DNA of 64,000 nucleotides from Citreicoccus inhibens. Lineage in GTDB: Bacteria > Myxococcota > Myxococcia > Myxococcales > Myxococcaceae. Positions 44,010 through 52,935 of this stretch are shown one piece after another. The notes under the pieces were generated by a model. The model saw nothing but the letters and a program-made list of their open reading frames with translations, searched no databases and was not told the DNA's origin. Where the stretch lies: NCBI RefSeq assembly GCF_019039035.1, contig NZ_JAHNZT010000043.1, forward strand, positions 1 through 64,000, in the 5' to 3' direction. The first letter of the stretch is position 1. The number at the start of each line of letters is the position of its first letter. A program made the translations under genes and the position numbers.

Positions 44010-45179
44010 CTAGAACGTACCGCCCAGGTTGAGCGTACCCGCGTAGCTGCCACCCCCGCTCAAGTCACCGCCGCCCGAGGAGATATCCGGGGCGAAGTTC
44101 TTGTCGAAGAGGAGGTTGTAATTGACGCGCGCGTCCGCGGTGAAGTGGCCCACATGGCCTCGCAGGCCCACGCCCACCGGCACGTTGCCCACCGTGTCGT
44201 CCTTGAAGCCCAGCGCCTGGCCTCCACGGAAGTGGTAGTTGCTCACGCCAATGCCGCCGAGCACGTACGGCTGCCACGCGCCCGGGGTCACCGCCAGGGT
44301 CAGCGCGGCCTGGCCACCGTTGCGGACCAGGTCCGGGCCGCTGACGCCCACGTTGGTGTTGTCACGCGACTTCACGTCGTTGAGCGCGCCCGTATAGCCA
44401 ACCTCCACCCCCAGCACCGAGGTAGGGCGAATGGCCGCGGACACGCCCGCCGTCGCGCCCGGCTGGATTTGCGGCGCCAGCGCGCCCGTGTAGCCCTCCA
44501 CACCGGCGCCCAGGAGCACCGTGATGCCGGTCTCCTTGTTCTTCTTCTCCTTCTCCGGCTTGGGCGGCTCCACGTTCACGACCTGCGTGTTCGAGGGCCG
44601 GTAATCCGGAGGCGGCTGCGCCAACCCACTGCCACCCGTGCCGCTCTCACCGGAGAGGCTCCCCTGCTGCGGGTTGGGGTAGCTCTCCGACTGGCCTTGC
44701 GGCGGCGTGGAGGGAGCCGCCGGCGGTGGCGACTGCATCATCGGCTGGGCGGGGGCAATGGAGCCGCTGTTCCCCTGGACCTCCGAGCCACTGCCACCCG
44801 AGCCACTGCCACCCACGCCAGCGCCCGAGCTCTGATTCACGGGCTCGCACCGATAGGGCACGTTCATATACACCGTGCCCGGCGAGCCCTGGCTCACGCC
44901 GCTCGACACCGCGCTGGAGGAAGCACTGCTGCTCCCCTGCGAGTCGCCGCTCATGCCACTGCCGCCCACGCCCGAGTCCTGCGGCATGGACGGGTCCTGG
45001 GCCTGCGGCTCGATGATGAGGCTGTCCTCCTGGACATCCACATCGGGCGCCTGCGCCACGACCTTGTCGGCTGCCTTCGTGCGGTCCGCCTTCACCTGCC
45101 CCGGAGGACAATCCGCGGCCACCGCTCCCGACCCATACATGAGCGCCGCCAGCGCGCCCGACAGAATCGCTGCTTTCAT
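44010..45179 (-). CDS. Outer-membrane beta-barrel protein with a Ser/Gly/Gln-rich passenger
   Basis: About 389 residues. Signal peptide (MKAAILSGALAAL, cleavage near AVAA-DC), then a long low-complexity region (about 45-205) of Gly-Ser-Ser, Gln-Ser and Pro-rich repeats (SGVGGSGMSGDSQGSSSASS). A Lys/Glu hinge (EPPKPEKEKKNKETG) leads to a C-terminal beta barrel of about eight strands that ends in NLGGTF, with the final Phe of outer-membrane proteins. ATG 45179 has GGAGG upstream. Function unknown; the disordered part would face the periplasm or surface. Confidence 0.75.
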   Translation of the reverse strand: MKAAILSGALAALMYGSGAVAADCPPGQVKADRTKAADKVVAQAPDVDVQEDSLIIEPQAQDPSMPQDSGVGGSGMSGDSQGSSSASSSAVSSGVSQGSPGTVYMNVPYRCEPVNQSSGAGVGGSGSGGSGSEVQGNSGSIAPAQPMMQSPPPAAPSTPPQGQSESYPNPQQGSLSGESGTGGSGLAQPPPDYRPSNTQVVNVEPPKPEKEKKNKETGITVLLGAGVEGYTGALAPQIQPGATAGVSAAIRPTSVLGVEVGYTGALNDVKSRDNTNVGVSGPDLVRNGGQAALTLAVTPGAWQPYVLGGIGVSNYHFRGGQALGFKDDTVGNVPVGVGLRGHVGHFTADARVNYNLLFDKNFAPDISSGGGDLSGGGSYAGTLNLGGTF

Positions 45180-45349
45180 CCCGACCTCCATCGTCGAATG
45201 ACTGACGAGAAGGTTGTTTCCGGCGGAACATCCGACAAGGCACACCCCGCCCGCGGGGGTGATTGCTGGCCGCCCGCCCGGAGGGCTGGCGGTCAGACGT
45301 GGCGCGGGACCGACATGACAGCGAGCGGGCGCACGGCGGGGGCCGAAAA

Positions 45350-47242
45350 CTAGGCGTCCTTCAGCCACCCGGTGCCGGTGACGACAGGCAATTGCAGGGC
45401 GCGCTCTCGGTCCAGGTCCAGGTTGCCAATGTGCAGCGACAGCGGCGACTGCACCCACTTGTAGATGGACTGCTGGAACAGGCGGACGAACTTCTCCACG
45501 TAGGCCGCGGCGCGCGAGGCCTCGACCTCCGGGAACATGGCCGCGAGCGCCGTGCGCATCTCCGAGGGCGTCAGCTTCTCGCCCGCGTACAAGTAGAAGC
45601 ACGCGTCCAGGATGGGGAAGGGCATCAGCTCCTCCTCGCCCACCTGATTGGGCGCCAGCTCCGGACCGGCCGGCTTCGCCAGCACCTTGCGGATGCCCTC
45701 CAGCCCCATCGTCTCCAGCAGGTAGTCCAGCAGGTACATCACCACGGTCTTCGGGACGTTGGCGATGACCGCGAGCGCGCCCATGAGGTCGCCGCCGATG
45801 GTGGTGTAGCCCACGGACTTCTCGCTCATGTTGCCGGTCTGCAGGAAGAGACCGCCGCTGGAGTTGCTCCAGTTCCACATGCGCTGCGCGCGCAAGCGGG
45901 CCTGGATGTTCTGCTCGGTCAGGTGGCTCACGGGCGCATCGCCCAGCATCGTCTTCGTGACGGCGAGCTCGCGCGCGAACGCCTCTTCGATGGACACCAC
46001 CTGGAACGGCACGCCCAGCTCGCGCGCGATGGTCTCCGCCGCATCGCGTGTCTGCGGACTGGAGTACGGGCTGGGCATGTAGAAGGCCTGGAGCAGCGAG
46101 CCCGGATTCTGGGGCCGCACCCGCTTCGCGTAGCGATGCGCGATGAGCAGGGTCAACAGCGAGTCGCGCCCGCCCGACAGGGCAATGCCCAGCAGCTTGA
46201 AGGCCTTCGTCTTCTCGAAGTAGTCGCCCACGCCCAAGGCGAGCGCGTCGAGCACGTCCTCGCACAACGCCACGCGCGCCGAGCGGCGGGTTTCGGGGCC
46301 GGGCAGGAAGAAGCTGCGCTGGGGCGGGACGGGATACGTGAGCGACTCGCGGCGCGAGCGCACCGCGCCCGTGCAGTCCACGGTGGGCACCGGCGCCTTG
46401 CCCGAGGCCGACCAGGCCTCACGGTCCACGCGCCACGTGGTGGCCTCGGCGCGCAAGCGCACGGTGCGGTCCAGGTCCACCACCGCGGCGGCGAAGCCCT
46501 CCTGGAAGCGCGGCGTCTCCAGCACGTGTCGGCCGTTCTGATTGAGGAAGCCGCCGCCGTCGAAGATGAGCCCGTCATTGCTGCCCACGGCGTTCGCGTA
46601 GGCGATGGTGCATTGATGATCCGAGGCGCGCGTGGCGATGAGCTCGCGGCGCGTTTCCACGTAGCCAATGCGGAAGGGCGAGGCGGAGATGTTCACCACC
46701 AGCTCGCCGCCCGAGTAGGTGCGGCGGCGCATGGGGCCATCCGCGCTCCAGATGTCCTCGCACACCTCGGGAGCGAGCACGCCGAAGTCGAAGCGGAAGA
46801 CATAGTCACCCAGCGGGATGCCGCGGTGAACCTCGGCCATGCCCGGCTGGCCGCGGCCGTACGTGCGCCCCTCGTAGAAGATGTTGTAGGTGGGCAGCTT
46901 CTCCTTGGGCACGAGGCCCAGCACCTTGCCGCCCGCGACCACGGCCGCGCAGTTGAGGCGCACGCCCTGGTGGGCCACGCCCACGCCGAGCACGAACGCC
47001 ATGGGGAGCGCGGCGGTCTCCCTGGTGAAGCGCTCCAGCTCGGGCCACTGGTGGTCCATGAAGCCCTGCCATTGGACGAGGTCCTCGGCGGGGTAACCGG
47101 AGATGAGCTGCTCCTGGAAGACGCCCACCGTCACCTGCTCATCCGCCATCCGTCGGGCGAGCGCGAGCGCCCGGTCCACGTTCTGGGCGAAGGCGCCCAC
47201 GGTGGTGTTGACGCTGGCGATGCCAATCTTCACGAGCCGCAT
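45350..47242 (-). CDS. nadE: Glutamine-dependent NAD+ synthase
   Basis: A 630-residue two-domain NadE. The N-terminal nitrilase-like glutaminase has the catalytic triad: Glu44 in VFQEQLISGYP, Lys115 in VPKEKLPTYN and Cys161 in APEVCEDIW. The C-terminal synthetase has the P-loop GIALSGGRDSLLTL, and the later GNMSEKSVGYTTIGGDLMGALAVIANVPKT. It amidates nicotinic acid adenine dinucleotide to NAD with ammonia from glutamine. Length and motifs are complete. Confidence 0.96.
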   Translation of the reverse strand: MRLVKIGIASVNTTVGAFAQNVDRALALARRMADEQVTVGVFQEQLISGYPAEDLVQWQGFMDHQWPELERFTRETAALPMAFVLGVGVAHQGVRLNCAAVVAGGKVLGLVPKEKLPTYNIFYEGRTYGRGQPGMAEVHRGIPLGDYVFRFDFGVLAPEVCEDIWSADGPMRRRTYSGGELVVNISASPFRIGYVETRRELIATRASDHQCTIAYANAVGSNDGLIFDGGGFLNQNGRHVLETPRFQEGFAAAVVDLDRTVRLRAEATTWRVDREAWSASGKAPVPTVDCTGAVRSRRESLTYPVPPQRSFFLPGPETRRSARVALCEDVLDALALGVGDYFEKTKAFKLLGIALSGGRDSLLTLLIAHRYAKRVRPQNPGSLLQAFYMPSPYSSPQTRDAAETIARELGVPFQVVSIEEAFARELAVTKTMLGDAPVSHLTEQNIQARLRAQRMWNWSNSSGGLFLQTGNMSEKSVGYTTIGGDLMGALAVIANVPKTVVMYLLDYLLETMGLEGIRKVLAKPAGPELAPNQVGEEELMPFPILDACFYLYAGEKLTPSEMRTALAAMFPEVEASRAAAYVEKFVRLFQQSIYKWVQSPLSLHIGNLDLDRERALQLPVVTGTGWLKDA

Positions 47243-47352
47243 GGTGCGTCGATTCCTTCATGCCGCCGCGCGAGGGAGCGGGCGGTCGCTGACGTTGAGG
47301 GCCCCAGCAATGCCCGGGACGGGCGCGGAGGCAAGCCCCGAGGCATGGCCCG

Positions 47353-48012
47353 TCAGTTGAGCGGGCCGCTGGGCCGCATGGGCTGGAGACGGCCGATGAG
47401 CTCGCCCACGTCCGCGAGCACCATCTCCAGTCGGCGGCGCACATCCAACTCTTCCAACAATTCCTGGCGGCGCTCGGCCTCGGGAATGACGGCGGAGGCG
47501 ACCACATCCGCGAGCATTCCGCCGCTGGCGCGAGCGGCCACGGGCAGGAGGTTCTCGGCGAAGGACGGGGGCACGCGGCCGGCGAGCTCGAACACGGCCT
47601 GACGGAGCTGCTCCTCCTCGGGGCCCGAGTAAGGCAGCTCGGGGAGGACCTCGCCGCGGACCTCGCGGTAGAGGTGCTCGGTGGTCAGCTCCTCGAGGCA
47701 GCGCACGCGGCTGACGCCTTGAAGGAGGATGTTGTAGCGCCCCTCCTCGACCTGCTCATCCCAGAGGATGACGCCGGCGCAGAGCATGGGCTGGAGCGAG
47801 GGTCTTCCCTCGTAGTTGCCCTCCCAGCCGGGGACGAGCTGCGCCATGGCCATGACGCGGTCGGTGGCGAGGGCCTCCTTCACGAGTGCGCGGTAGCGGG
47901 GCTCGAAGATGTGGAGGGGGATGACGGTGTGGGGAAACAAGACAGCGGAGGGCAGGGGGAAGACCTTGAGCGAGGCACGGGCAGCGCGCTCGACGCGTTC
48001 CTGGGCGGTCAT
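47353..48012 (-). CDS. LON N-terminal-domain protein
   Basis: About 219 residues. The LON substrate-binding (PUA-like) domain is clear: KVFPLPSAVLFPHTVIPLHIFEPRYRALVKEAL and, later, YNILLQGVSRVRCLEEL. The C-terminal third is helical with LLEELDVRRRLEMVLADVGEL. There is no ATPase or protease domain, so it is a stand-alone LON-domain protein, possibly an adaptor that recognises proteins. ATG 48012 is chosen because AGGAAGG lies nine bases upstream; another ATG is three codons earlier. Confidence 0.85.
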   Translation of the reverse strand: MTAQERVERAARASLKVFPLPSAVLFPHTVIPLHIFEPRYRALVKEALATDRVMAMAQLVPGWEGNYEGRPSLQPMLCAGVILWDEQVEEGRYNILLQGVSRVRCLEELTTEHLYREVRGEVLPELPYSGPEEEQLRQAVFELAGRVPPSFAENLLPVAARASGGMLADVVASAVIPEAERRQELLEELDVRRRLEMVLADVGELIGRLQPMRPSGPLN

Positions 48013-48514
48013 CGGGGGCATCCTTCCTGTGTTGATAAGCTCCCGGGGCGCCGGTCGCATTTCAATCAAGCGCCGGCCCGGCCGCTCCTGGCAACCCTCC
48101 CCTTGAAAGTCCCTGGAATCTCAAGGGAATCCGAGCCCGTGCGGCGCTGCCCCCGCAGCCAACTCAGCGCGAGCTTTCCCTGTTCGCCCGAAGCCATCGC
48201 GACACGGACGTGCGCGATGGCCGTCGTCGCATCCTCGACCTCTCCCCAGCGAATGGAAGCGACCTCATGGCCCTATCCCAGGACACCGCGCTCGGTGGTG
48301 ACGAGCAGCCACCGCTCCGGGCTCTGGAAGAACGCAATGACTGGCAACTCTCCCGCGTGCACAGAACATCGTCAGGGCCTCCAGTGAAGTCGCAACTCAC
48401 CCACCCAACAACCCCGGCCCCTGAAACATGGTGAGCCGCACCATCACATTGCCCGTCCAAGAGGGCGCATGCGAGGCTCACCGCTCTGTCCAGCCACAGA
48501 ACGCCGGAGCCGCC
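48013..48514. other. Intergenic stretch before the secretion-effector island
   Basis: About 500 bases between two divergent genes. No convincing coding sequence; short open frames on both strands have no ribosome site or protein-like composition. A GATAAG/CGGG stretch near 48036 belongs to the LON-gene promoter side. The promoter of the effector island should be toward the right end; I cannot mark it. Confidence 0.5.
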
Positions 48515-48976
48515 ATGGCCAACTCCGTGGGAGTCAACACGCTCTCCGTCATCACTCAAGACTCCAGCGGAGTCTCGGTCGCATTCCCAGACGTCTGCAA
48601 GACACCGAGCCCCGCCGGGCCGATTCCCCTCCCCTACCCGAACATCGCGAAGTCGTCGGATACGGCCAAGGGCACGAAGCAGGTATCGGTCGACGGCAAT
48701 CCCGTGTGCGTGAAGGACTCGAACTTCAGCACGAGCACAGGCGATGAAGCAGGGACCGCGGGTGGCGTCGTCTCAGGCAAGACCCAAGGCAAAGCCGAGT
48801 TCGTCAACTTCTCCTTCGACGTGCAATTCGAGGGAAAGAACGTCGCTCGCGCCATGGACCTGATGTTACACAATGACAAGAACACACCCCCTTCGCCCGT
48901 CATACAACCACCCGTGGTCGCCGTGAGCCAAGGGCCAGGGAAGTGCAACTGCCTGATCTGCGACAAAGAAATCTAG
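48515..48976 (+). CDS. PAAR-like DUF4150 protein (type VI secretion spike tip)
   Basis: About 153 residues of the DUF4150 PAAR-like family: NTLSVITQDSSGVSVAFPDVCKTPSP, GPIPLPYPNIAKSSD, GNPVCVKDSNFSTSTGDEAGTAGGVVSGK and AEFVNFSFDVQFEGKNVARAMDLMLHN. It ends in a CNCLIC tail. PAAR-like proteins cap the VgrG spike of the type VI secretion system and carry or recruit effectors. ATG 48515 follows GGAG and matches where family similarity begins. It is the first gene of a seven-gene island on this strand. Confidence 0.9.
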   Translation: MANSVGVNTLSVITQDSSGVSVAFPDVCKTPSPAGPIPLPYPNIAKSSDTAKGTKQVSVDGNPVCVKDSNFSTSTGDEAGTAGGVVSGKTQGKAEFVNFSFDVQFEGKNVARAMDLMLHNDKNTPPSPVIQPPVVAVSQGPGKCNCLICDKEI

Positions 48977-49007
48977 GCAGCACCTGCAGCATCCTGTTGG
49001 AGGGGCC

Positions 49008-49532
49008 ATGCCTTCACGTGAGCAGGACAAGCAGCAGGCAGCGCTCGACACGGATGAGCCCATTCTCGGGAATCTCGTGGGCTGGGTTACAGGACTTGGG
49101 GCCAAAGGAACCGTGCAGGTTGACTTCGAGGGCAACCGCCGAGGCCCCATTGAGGCGCGCTTGGCGACGCCTGCGAATACAATGACACTGAGCTTGGCCG
49201 TGCAGCGGCGCCAAGGGGTCGTCCTCTGCTTCGAGCGAGGACTTCCCTCACGCCCACTCATCCTTGGTTTTGTCCAGGAACCATCAGAGACGCCCTTGCT
49301 CGATGAACTGCTCAGCGAACCTCAACCAGGCACATCCGAGTTGGTCGTCAATGGAAAGCGTTTCTCGTTGGACTCGATGGTGGGTGAATCCGCCGACGAA
49401 ATCTCCCTGCGCTGTGGCAAGGCCAGCCTTGTTCTTCGGCGCAACGGGCAAGTTCTCATCCGCGGTGAAGACGTGAAGGTTGATGCGGGACGAGTACTCC
49501 GCTTGCGAGGCGGCAAGACTCAGATCAACTAG
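49008..49532 (+). CDS. DUF6484 domain protein
   Basis: A 174-residue protein. The N-terminal half has ILGNLVGWVTGLGAKGTVQVDFEGNRRGPIEARL, the beta domain of DUF6484 proteins, which recur beside type VI effector genes. The C-terminal half is beta-rich with short repeats (SLRCGKASLVLRRNGQVLIRG, KVDAGRVLRLRGGK) resembling the needle-like beta helix of VgrG C-termini. It may be an adaptor that builds onto the spike. It starts 32 bases after the PAAR-like gene with GGAGGGG before the ATG. Confidence 0.78.
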   Translation: MPSREQDKQQAALDTDEPILGNLVGWVTGLGAKGTVQVDFEGNRRGPIEARLATPANTMTLSLAVQRRQGVVLCFERGLPSRPLILGFVQEPSETPLLDELLSEPQPGTSELVVNGKRFSLDSMVGESADEISLRCGKASLVLRRNGQVLIRGEDVKVDAGRVLRLRGGKTQIN

Positions 49533-49587
49533 CGCGAAGTATCCCATCAACCCGAAATTTCTCCGAGCCCTCTCCTCGATTCGCATC

Positions 49588-50907
49588 ATGGCGCTACTGC
49601 CTCCCCACCTTGCGCTCCCCATCGCCTGGGACACCTACGCAGCCCATCTCGACGAGGGGGCCTTCCTGTGGCGCCAACGCATGCGTGCACTCGTAGGACC
49701 AGACTACGTGCTCGACGAAATGGCAGAACTGGAAGGGAGACTGCTCGCGCATGTCGACGCACTGGTGCTCGGAGGGAGAAAGGTCGCCGCCCGAGTGCTG
49801 GTGCCAGCGCTGGGCCTGCACGACGACGCAGGTGTCGTGGCGGCCGCCACCCTTGCACTGCTGATGCAGGAAGACTCAGCGACTGAATCCATCGAATCCA
49901 TCCTGCAACACATCTTGGAGGGAGACGAGGCAACATGCATGGCGCTCCGACCAGCGCTGAGCCTCGCGGGCACAGAGTCCATGAAGCAACGACTGCTTCC
50001 TTTGCTGGACTCCGCCACAACGCCAGCCTTCCTGACGAAGACCGTGCTCGACATCCTTGGAGCATGGCGAGTCGATCCTGGCCCTGTCCTTCAGCCCTTG
50101 CTGACGCACGAGGAGCCCGGGATCCGAGCAGCGGCATTCCGGTGCGTCCGCCCATATCCTTCCCGACTGTCGGACGAGGTCTTGAGGTGGGGGCTACGTT
50201 CGTCACTTCCCGAAGTGAGCGACTCGGCCCTGGAGGCGGGACTCATCGCGGGAATGCAACGCGCCTGGCATGAGTGTCGACGACAGGTGGAGACCCGAGA
50301 CAGCTCCCCAGAACTCGCGCTGCAGGCCCTGGCCATCATGGGAGGACCAACGGGGCAAGCCCTCGTGCTCGCTGCCCTCAAAGACCCAAGACGACAGAAG
50401 CATGCCCTGCACGCACTCGGACTGCTAGGAACCCTAGACGCCGCGGAAGCCGCACTGTCATTCATGAAGACGGACGAGCTCGCGCCTCTGGCGGCGGAAG
50501 CATTCTCTACAGTGACAGGATGGAGCGTGACGCCATCAGGGACCGGAACGGAGCCACAGGCGATGGGCACCACGGAAGCGCCCTCTGAACCGAAACCCAA
50601 GGATGACCTACCCCACCCCAATGCGGCCCAGGCAGAGCATTGGTGGCGAACCCAAGGCCGTCGTTTCGAGCGCACACAGCGGTATGTGCTCGGACGCCCA
50701 TTTGGCCAAGAGACCCTCCTCAGCGCGCTTCGCGAGAGTTCCATGTATCGCCGCCGCTCATTGGCTTTGGTACTCGCTCTGCGGACGCGGGGCGAATGCG
50801 TTGTTGATCCAAATGCCTGGGCACGTGACCAGCACGCGCAATGGGAGTCCGCGCGGAGAGCCCCTTCAACGCGGTTCCTTCGCTCACTGGAGGCACTCCA
50901 TGGCTGA
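49588..50907 (+). CDS. TIGR02270 family (HEAT-like) protein
   Basis: About 439 residues of alpha-helical, HEAT-like repeats (VLVPALGLHDDAGVVAAATLALL, LLTHEEPGIRAAAFRCVRPYPSR, HALHALGLLGTLDAAEAALSF). The overall plan and the C-terminal EHWWRTQGRRFERTQRYVLGRP fit the TIGR02270 family, known to cluster with DUF4150 and type VI genes. No enzymatic motif. Probably an adaptor or chaperone for the effector. The ATG at 49588 is taken as the first that starts the family core (MALLPPHLALP). Confidence 0.8.
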   Translation: MALLPPHLALPIAWDTYAAHLDEGAFLWRQRMRALVGPDYVLDEMAELEGRLLAHVDALVLGGRKVAARVLVPALGLHDDAGVVAAATLALLMQEDSATESIESILQHILEGDEATCMALRPALSLAGTESMKQRLLPLLDSATTPAFLTKTVLDILGAWRVDPGPVLQPLLTHEEPGIRAAAFRCVRPYPSRLSDEVLRWGLRSSLPEVSDSALEAGLIAGMQRAWHECRRQVETRDSSPELALQALAIMGGPTGQALVLAALKDPRRQKHALHALGLLGTLDAAEAALSFMKTDELAPLAAEAFSTVTGWSVTPSGTGTEPQAMGTTEAPSEPKPKDDLPHPNAAQAEHWWRTQGRRFERTQRYVLGRPFGQETLLSALRESSMYRRRSLALVLALRTRGECVVDPNAWARDQHAQWESARRAPSTRFLRSLEALHG

Positions 50908-50943
50908 GGCTCAGCATCGAGGCGCGATGGTGGGACAAGCACC

Positions 50944-52062
50944 ATGAGGGTCCGCGTCCACGCGGTGGGCATGGCCTCCTGTCTCGGTGCGGCCACGCCC
51001 GCGTGCGCTGCGTTTCGCGCCAACCTCTTCCAACCCTCGCAGTCCCCGGACGCAGAAGTCGCGGAGCCAGGAGACGAGACGCCTCAAGCGGTCACGGTCT
51101 GCAGCGCGCCGGTATCTACCTTCGGCTTCAGCGGCGTCGGAAGACTCGTCGCGCTAACCTGTGAAGCCCTCAAGGACCTGTGGTCGCGCGTGGACCTCGC
51201 GACGCTCGCGTCGAACACCGGCTTCTTCTTCGCACTCCCAGATCCGCGGGAGCGAGGACTCGAACTCGGTGACTTGGACGAGTCGCTCCAGGACCGTCTG
51301 GATGAACTGGGGACGCGAATACTGAAGCAGAGCCTGCGAAACCTGGGGCTGACCTGGAAGGGCCCCTTGCGCTTCTTTGGCGGTGGACACATCGCCTTCG
51401 CCCAGGCGCTCCACGCAGCACAGGCGGAGCTGATGCATCGGAGCATGAAGTCCTGCGTGGTCATGGGGCTCGATTGCCTCGTGGAGGAAGGCACGCTTCA
51501 CTCACTCGCAAGCGAAGAACGATTGAAGTCGCCCGCGCGCCCCACTGGGCTGGTCCCTGGCGAGGCAGGAGCCGCCCTCCTGCTCACGACAGAGCCATCC
51601 TCGAATGAGTCTCGCAGCAAACCCACGGTGGAACTCCGCGCGATACGAACGGGGAGCGAGCCATTCCCACGTGGCGCCGACAAGCCCTCGGACGGACGGG
51701 CACTCGCAGAATGCGCTCGAACTGCGCTGGCTGCGGACGGCCCCCTTCAAGGCACGCCTCTGCTGGTGAGCGACCACAATGGTGAGGAGTGGCGCGCGCG
51801 GGAATGGGGAGTGGCGTTGATTCAACTCCGAACGCTGGGGCTCACATTCGAGGCGCCGCCGACATGGTATCCGGCCATCGGTTTTGGCGAGGTAGGAGCA
51901 GCCTCCGGTGCGGTGGGGGCTTGCTTGGCCATACGTGGACTGGAGCGCGGCTACGCCCCTGCGACGTCCTGCCTCGTCATGTCTTGTGCGGATGACGCTG
52001 GCCGCGCAGCATTCCTTCTGTCGGCGGCCCCCCGCCCTCTCCATCGGGGAGCAAAATCATGA
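50944..52062 (+). CDS. Ketoacyl-synthase-fold protein lacking the catalytic Cys
   Basis: A 372-residue protein whose course follows a beta-ketoacyl-ACP synthase: VHAVGMASCLGAATPACAAFRANL at the start, an internal GFSGVGRLVALTCEAL, GEAGAALLL (206-214) equivalent to the G-E-G-A block, and GEVGAASGAVGACLAI (315-330) equivalent to the GHxxGAAG block. The nucleophile position in FGGGHIAFAQAL (145-156) is Gly/His rather than Cys, and the last catalytic His is replaced by Glu316; only H278 (SDHNGEE) may match. It therefore cannot be a normal condensing enzyme. It overlaps the AHH nuclease gene by four bases. Confidence 0.75.
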   Translation: MRVRVHAVGMASCLGAATPACAAFRANLFQPSQSPDAEVAEPGDETPQAVTVCSAPVSTFGFSGVGRLVALTCEALKDLWSRVDLATLASNTGFFFALPDPRERGLELGDLDESLQDRLDELGTRILKQSLRNLGLTWKGPLRFFGGGHIAFAQALHAAQAELMHRSMKSCVVMGLDCLVEEGTLHSLASEERLKSPARPTGLVPGEAGAALLLTTEPSSNESRSKPTVELRAIRTGSEPFPRGADKPSDGRALAECARTALAADGPLQGTPLLVSDHNGEEWRAREWGVALIQLRTLGLTFEAPPTWYPAIGFGEVGAASGAVGACLAIRGLERGYAPATSCLVMSCADDAGRAAFLLSAAPRPLHRGAKS

Positions 52063-52922
52063 GCACGGGTGAAGCTCGTCACGAGCCCAATTCGGACCTG
52101 GCCAAGCGGCTCAACGACATTTACAAGCGCAATGCCAAGCGCAAGGACGAGAAGCGCTCGAAGGCCAAAGAGGAAAAGAAGAAGAAAAAGAAGGACGAGG
52201 CTCCAGCGCCCGCCGATGGACACATCGACCCGAATGCACCGCTGAAGGGCCTCCTGGCCAAAGGGGACAACTACGCGCGGCGCGGCTATCTGTACCTCAA
52301 GGCCCAGAATGGGCGAGGCGTCTACCGTGACTTCAGCCATGCCCATCTCGAGGAAATCCGAGACCTGGTGAAGGAGCGAGCGGAGTTTCCCGGGGGACCG
52401 AAAGAGAACTTCAATCCGACCTTTACCCAGCAATATCCCTATCCTTGGGAAGCACATCACATGCTCCCAGGCTCCGCCTTCTATTATGAGCTGAAGGATG
52501 GGAAGCCCGCATTCACCTACAAGCAGATTCGGCTGATTCTCGTATCCCAATACAACATCAATCACGGCCACAACGTCATCAATCTACCGTCCGAGGACTG
52601 GGCTGTGCCAGTCCACGCACTCATCTGCCATCCCAGCGACCATGCCGCCTACACCTTGCGGATCATGGACGAAATGCGAAAGCTGTCCGCCAAACTCCAG
52701 CAAACCATCGACAGCATCAAGGACCATGGAGACCTCCCCGAACTGATGTTCGAGGAACTGAAGGCTCTTGAAGAGGACTCCTGGGATTTTCTCGTCGAGT
52801 TGAGTCGGGCGATTGTCGCGGCCAAGGTCGCGGGCGTGCGCTTTACGGGGGAGGGCTCCGAGCACGTTCGCCATGCGAACAAGGACGGTACGACCCAATA
52901 CGACTGGGGCAGTCTCTGGTAG
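52059..52922 (+). CDS. AHH-family nuclease effector
   Basis: A 287-residue protein. The N-terminus is disordered and highly basic (RNAKRKDEKRSKAKEEKKKKKK, about 25-45). The C-terminal domain has the AHH motif, A132-H133-H134 in PWEAHHMLPGSAFYY, then NINHGHNVINLPS and VPVHALICHPSDHAAYTLRI, the HNH/Endonuclease VII-like signature of AHH toxins. It should cut nucleic acid in competitor cells after delivery by the secretion system. ATG overlaps the KAS-like stop (ATGA), with GGGGAG before it. Two putative immunity genes follow. Confidence 0.88.
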   Translation: MSTGEARHEPNSDLAKRLNDIYKRNAKRKDEKRSKAKEEKKKKKKDEAPAPADGHIDPNAPLKGLLAKGDNYARRGYLYLKAQNGRGVYRDFSHAHLEEIRDLVKERAEFPGGPKENFNPTFTQQYPYPWEAHHMLPGSAFYYELKDGKPAFTYKQIRLILVSQYNINHGHNVINLPSEDWAVPVHALICHPSDHAAYTLRIMDEMRKLSAKLQQTIDSIKDHGDLPELMFEELKALEEDSWDFLVELSRAIVAAKVAGVRFTGEGSEHVRHANKDGTTQYDWGSLW

Positions 52923-52935
52923 GAAGCGAACACCC

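Noticed and set aside
45180-46265. A 5' extension of the outer-membrane protein gene
   Set aside because: The extension overlaps nadE and places a signal peptide in the middle; the ATG at 45179 with GGAGG is clear.
45263-47602. A 779-codon open frame on the plus strand
   Set aside because: It is antisense to nadE, which has a complete set of catalytic residues.
48164-48559. A minus-strand gene before the effector island
   Set aside because: It overlaps the DUF4150 start region and has no family resemblance.
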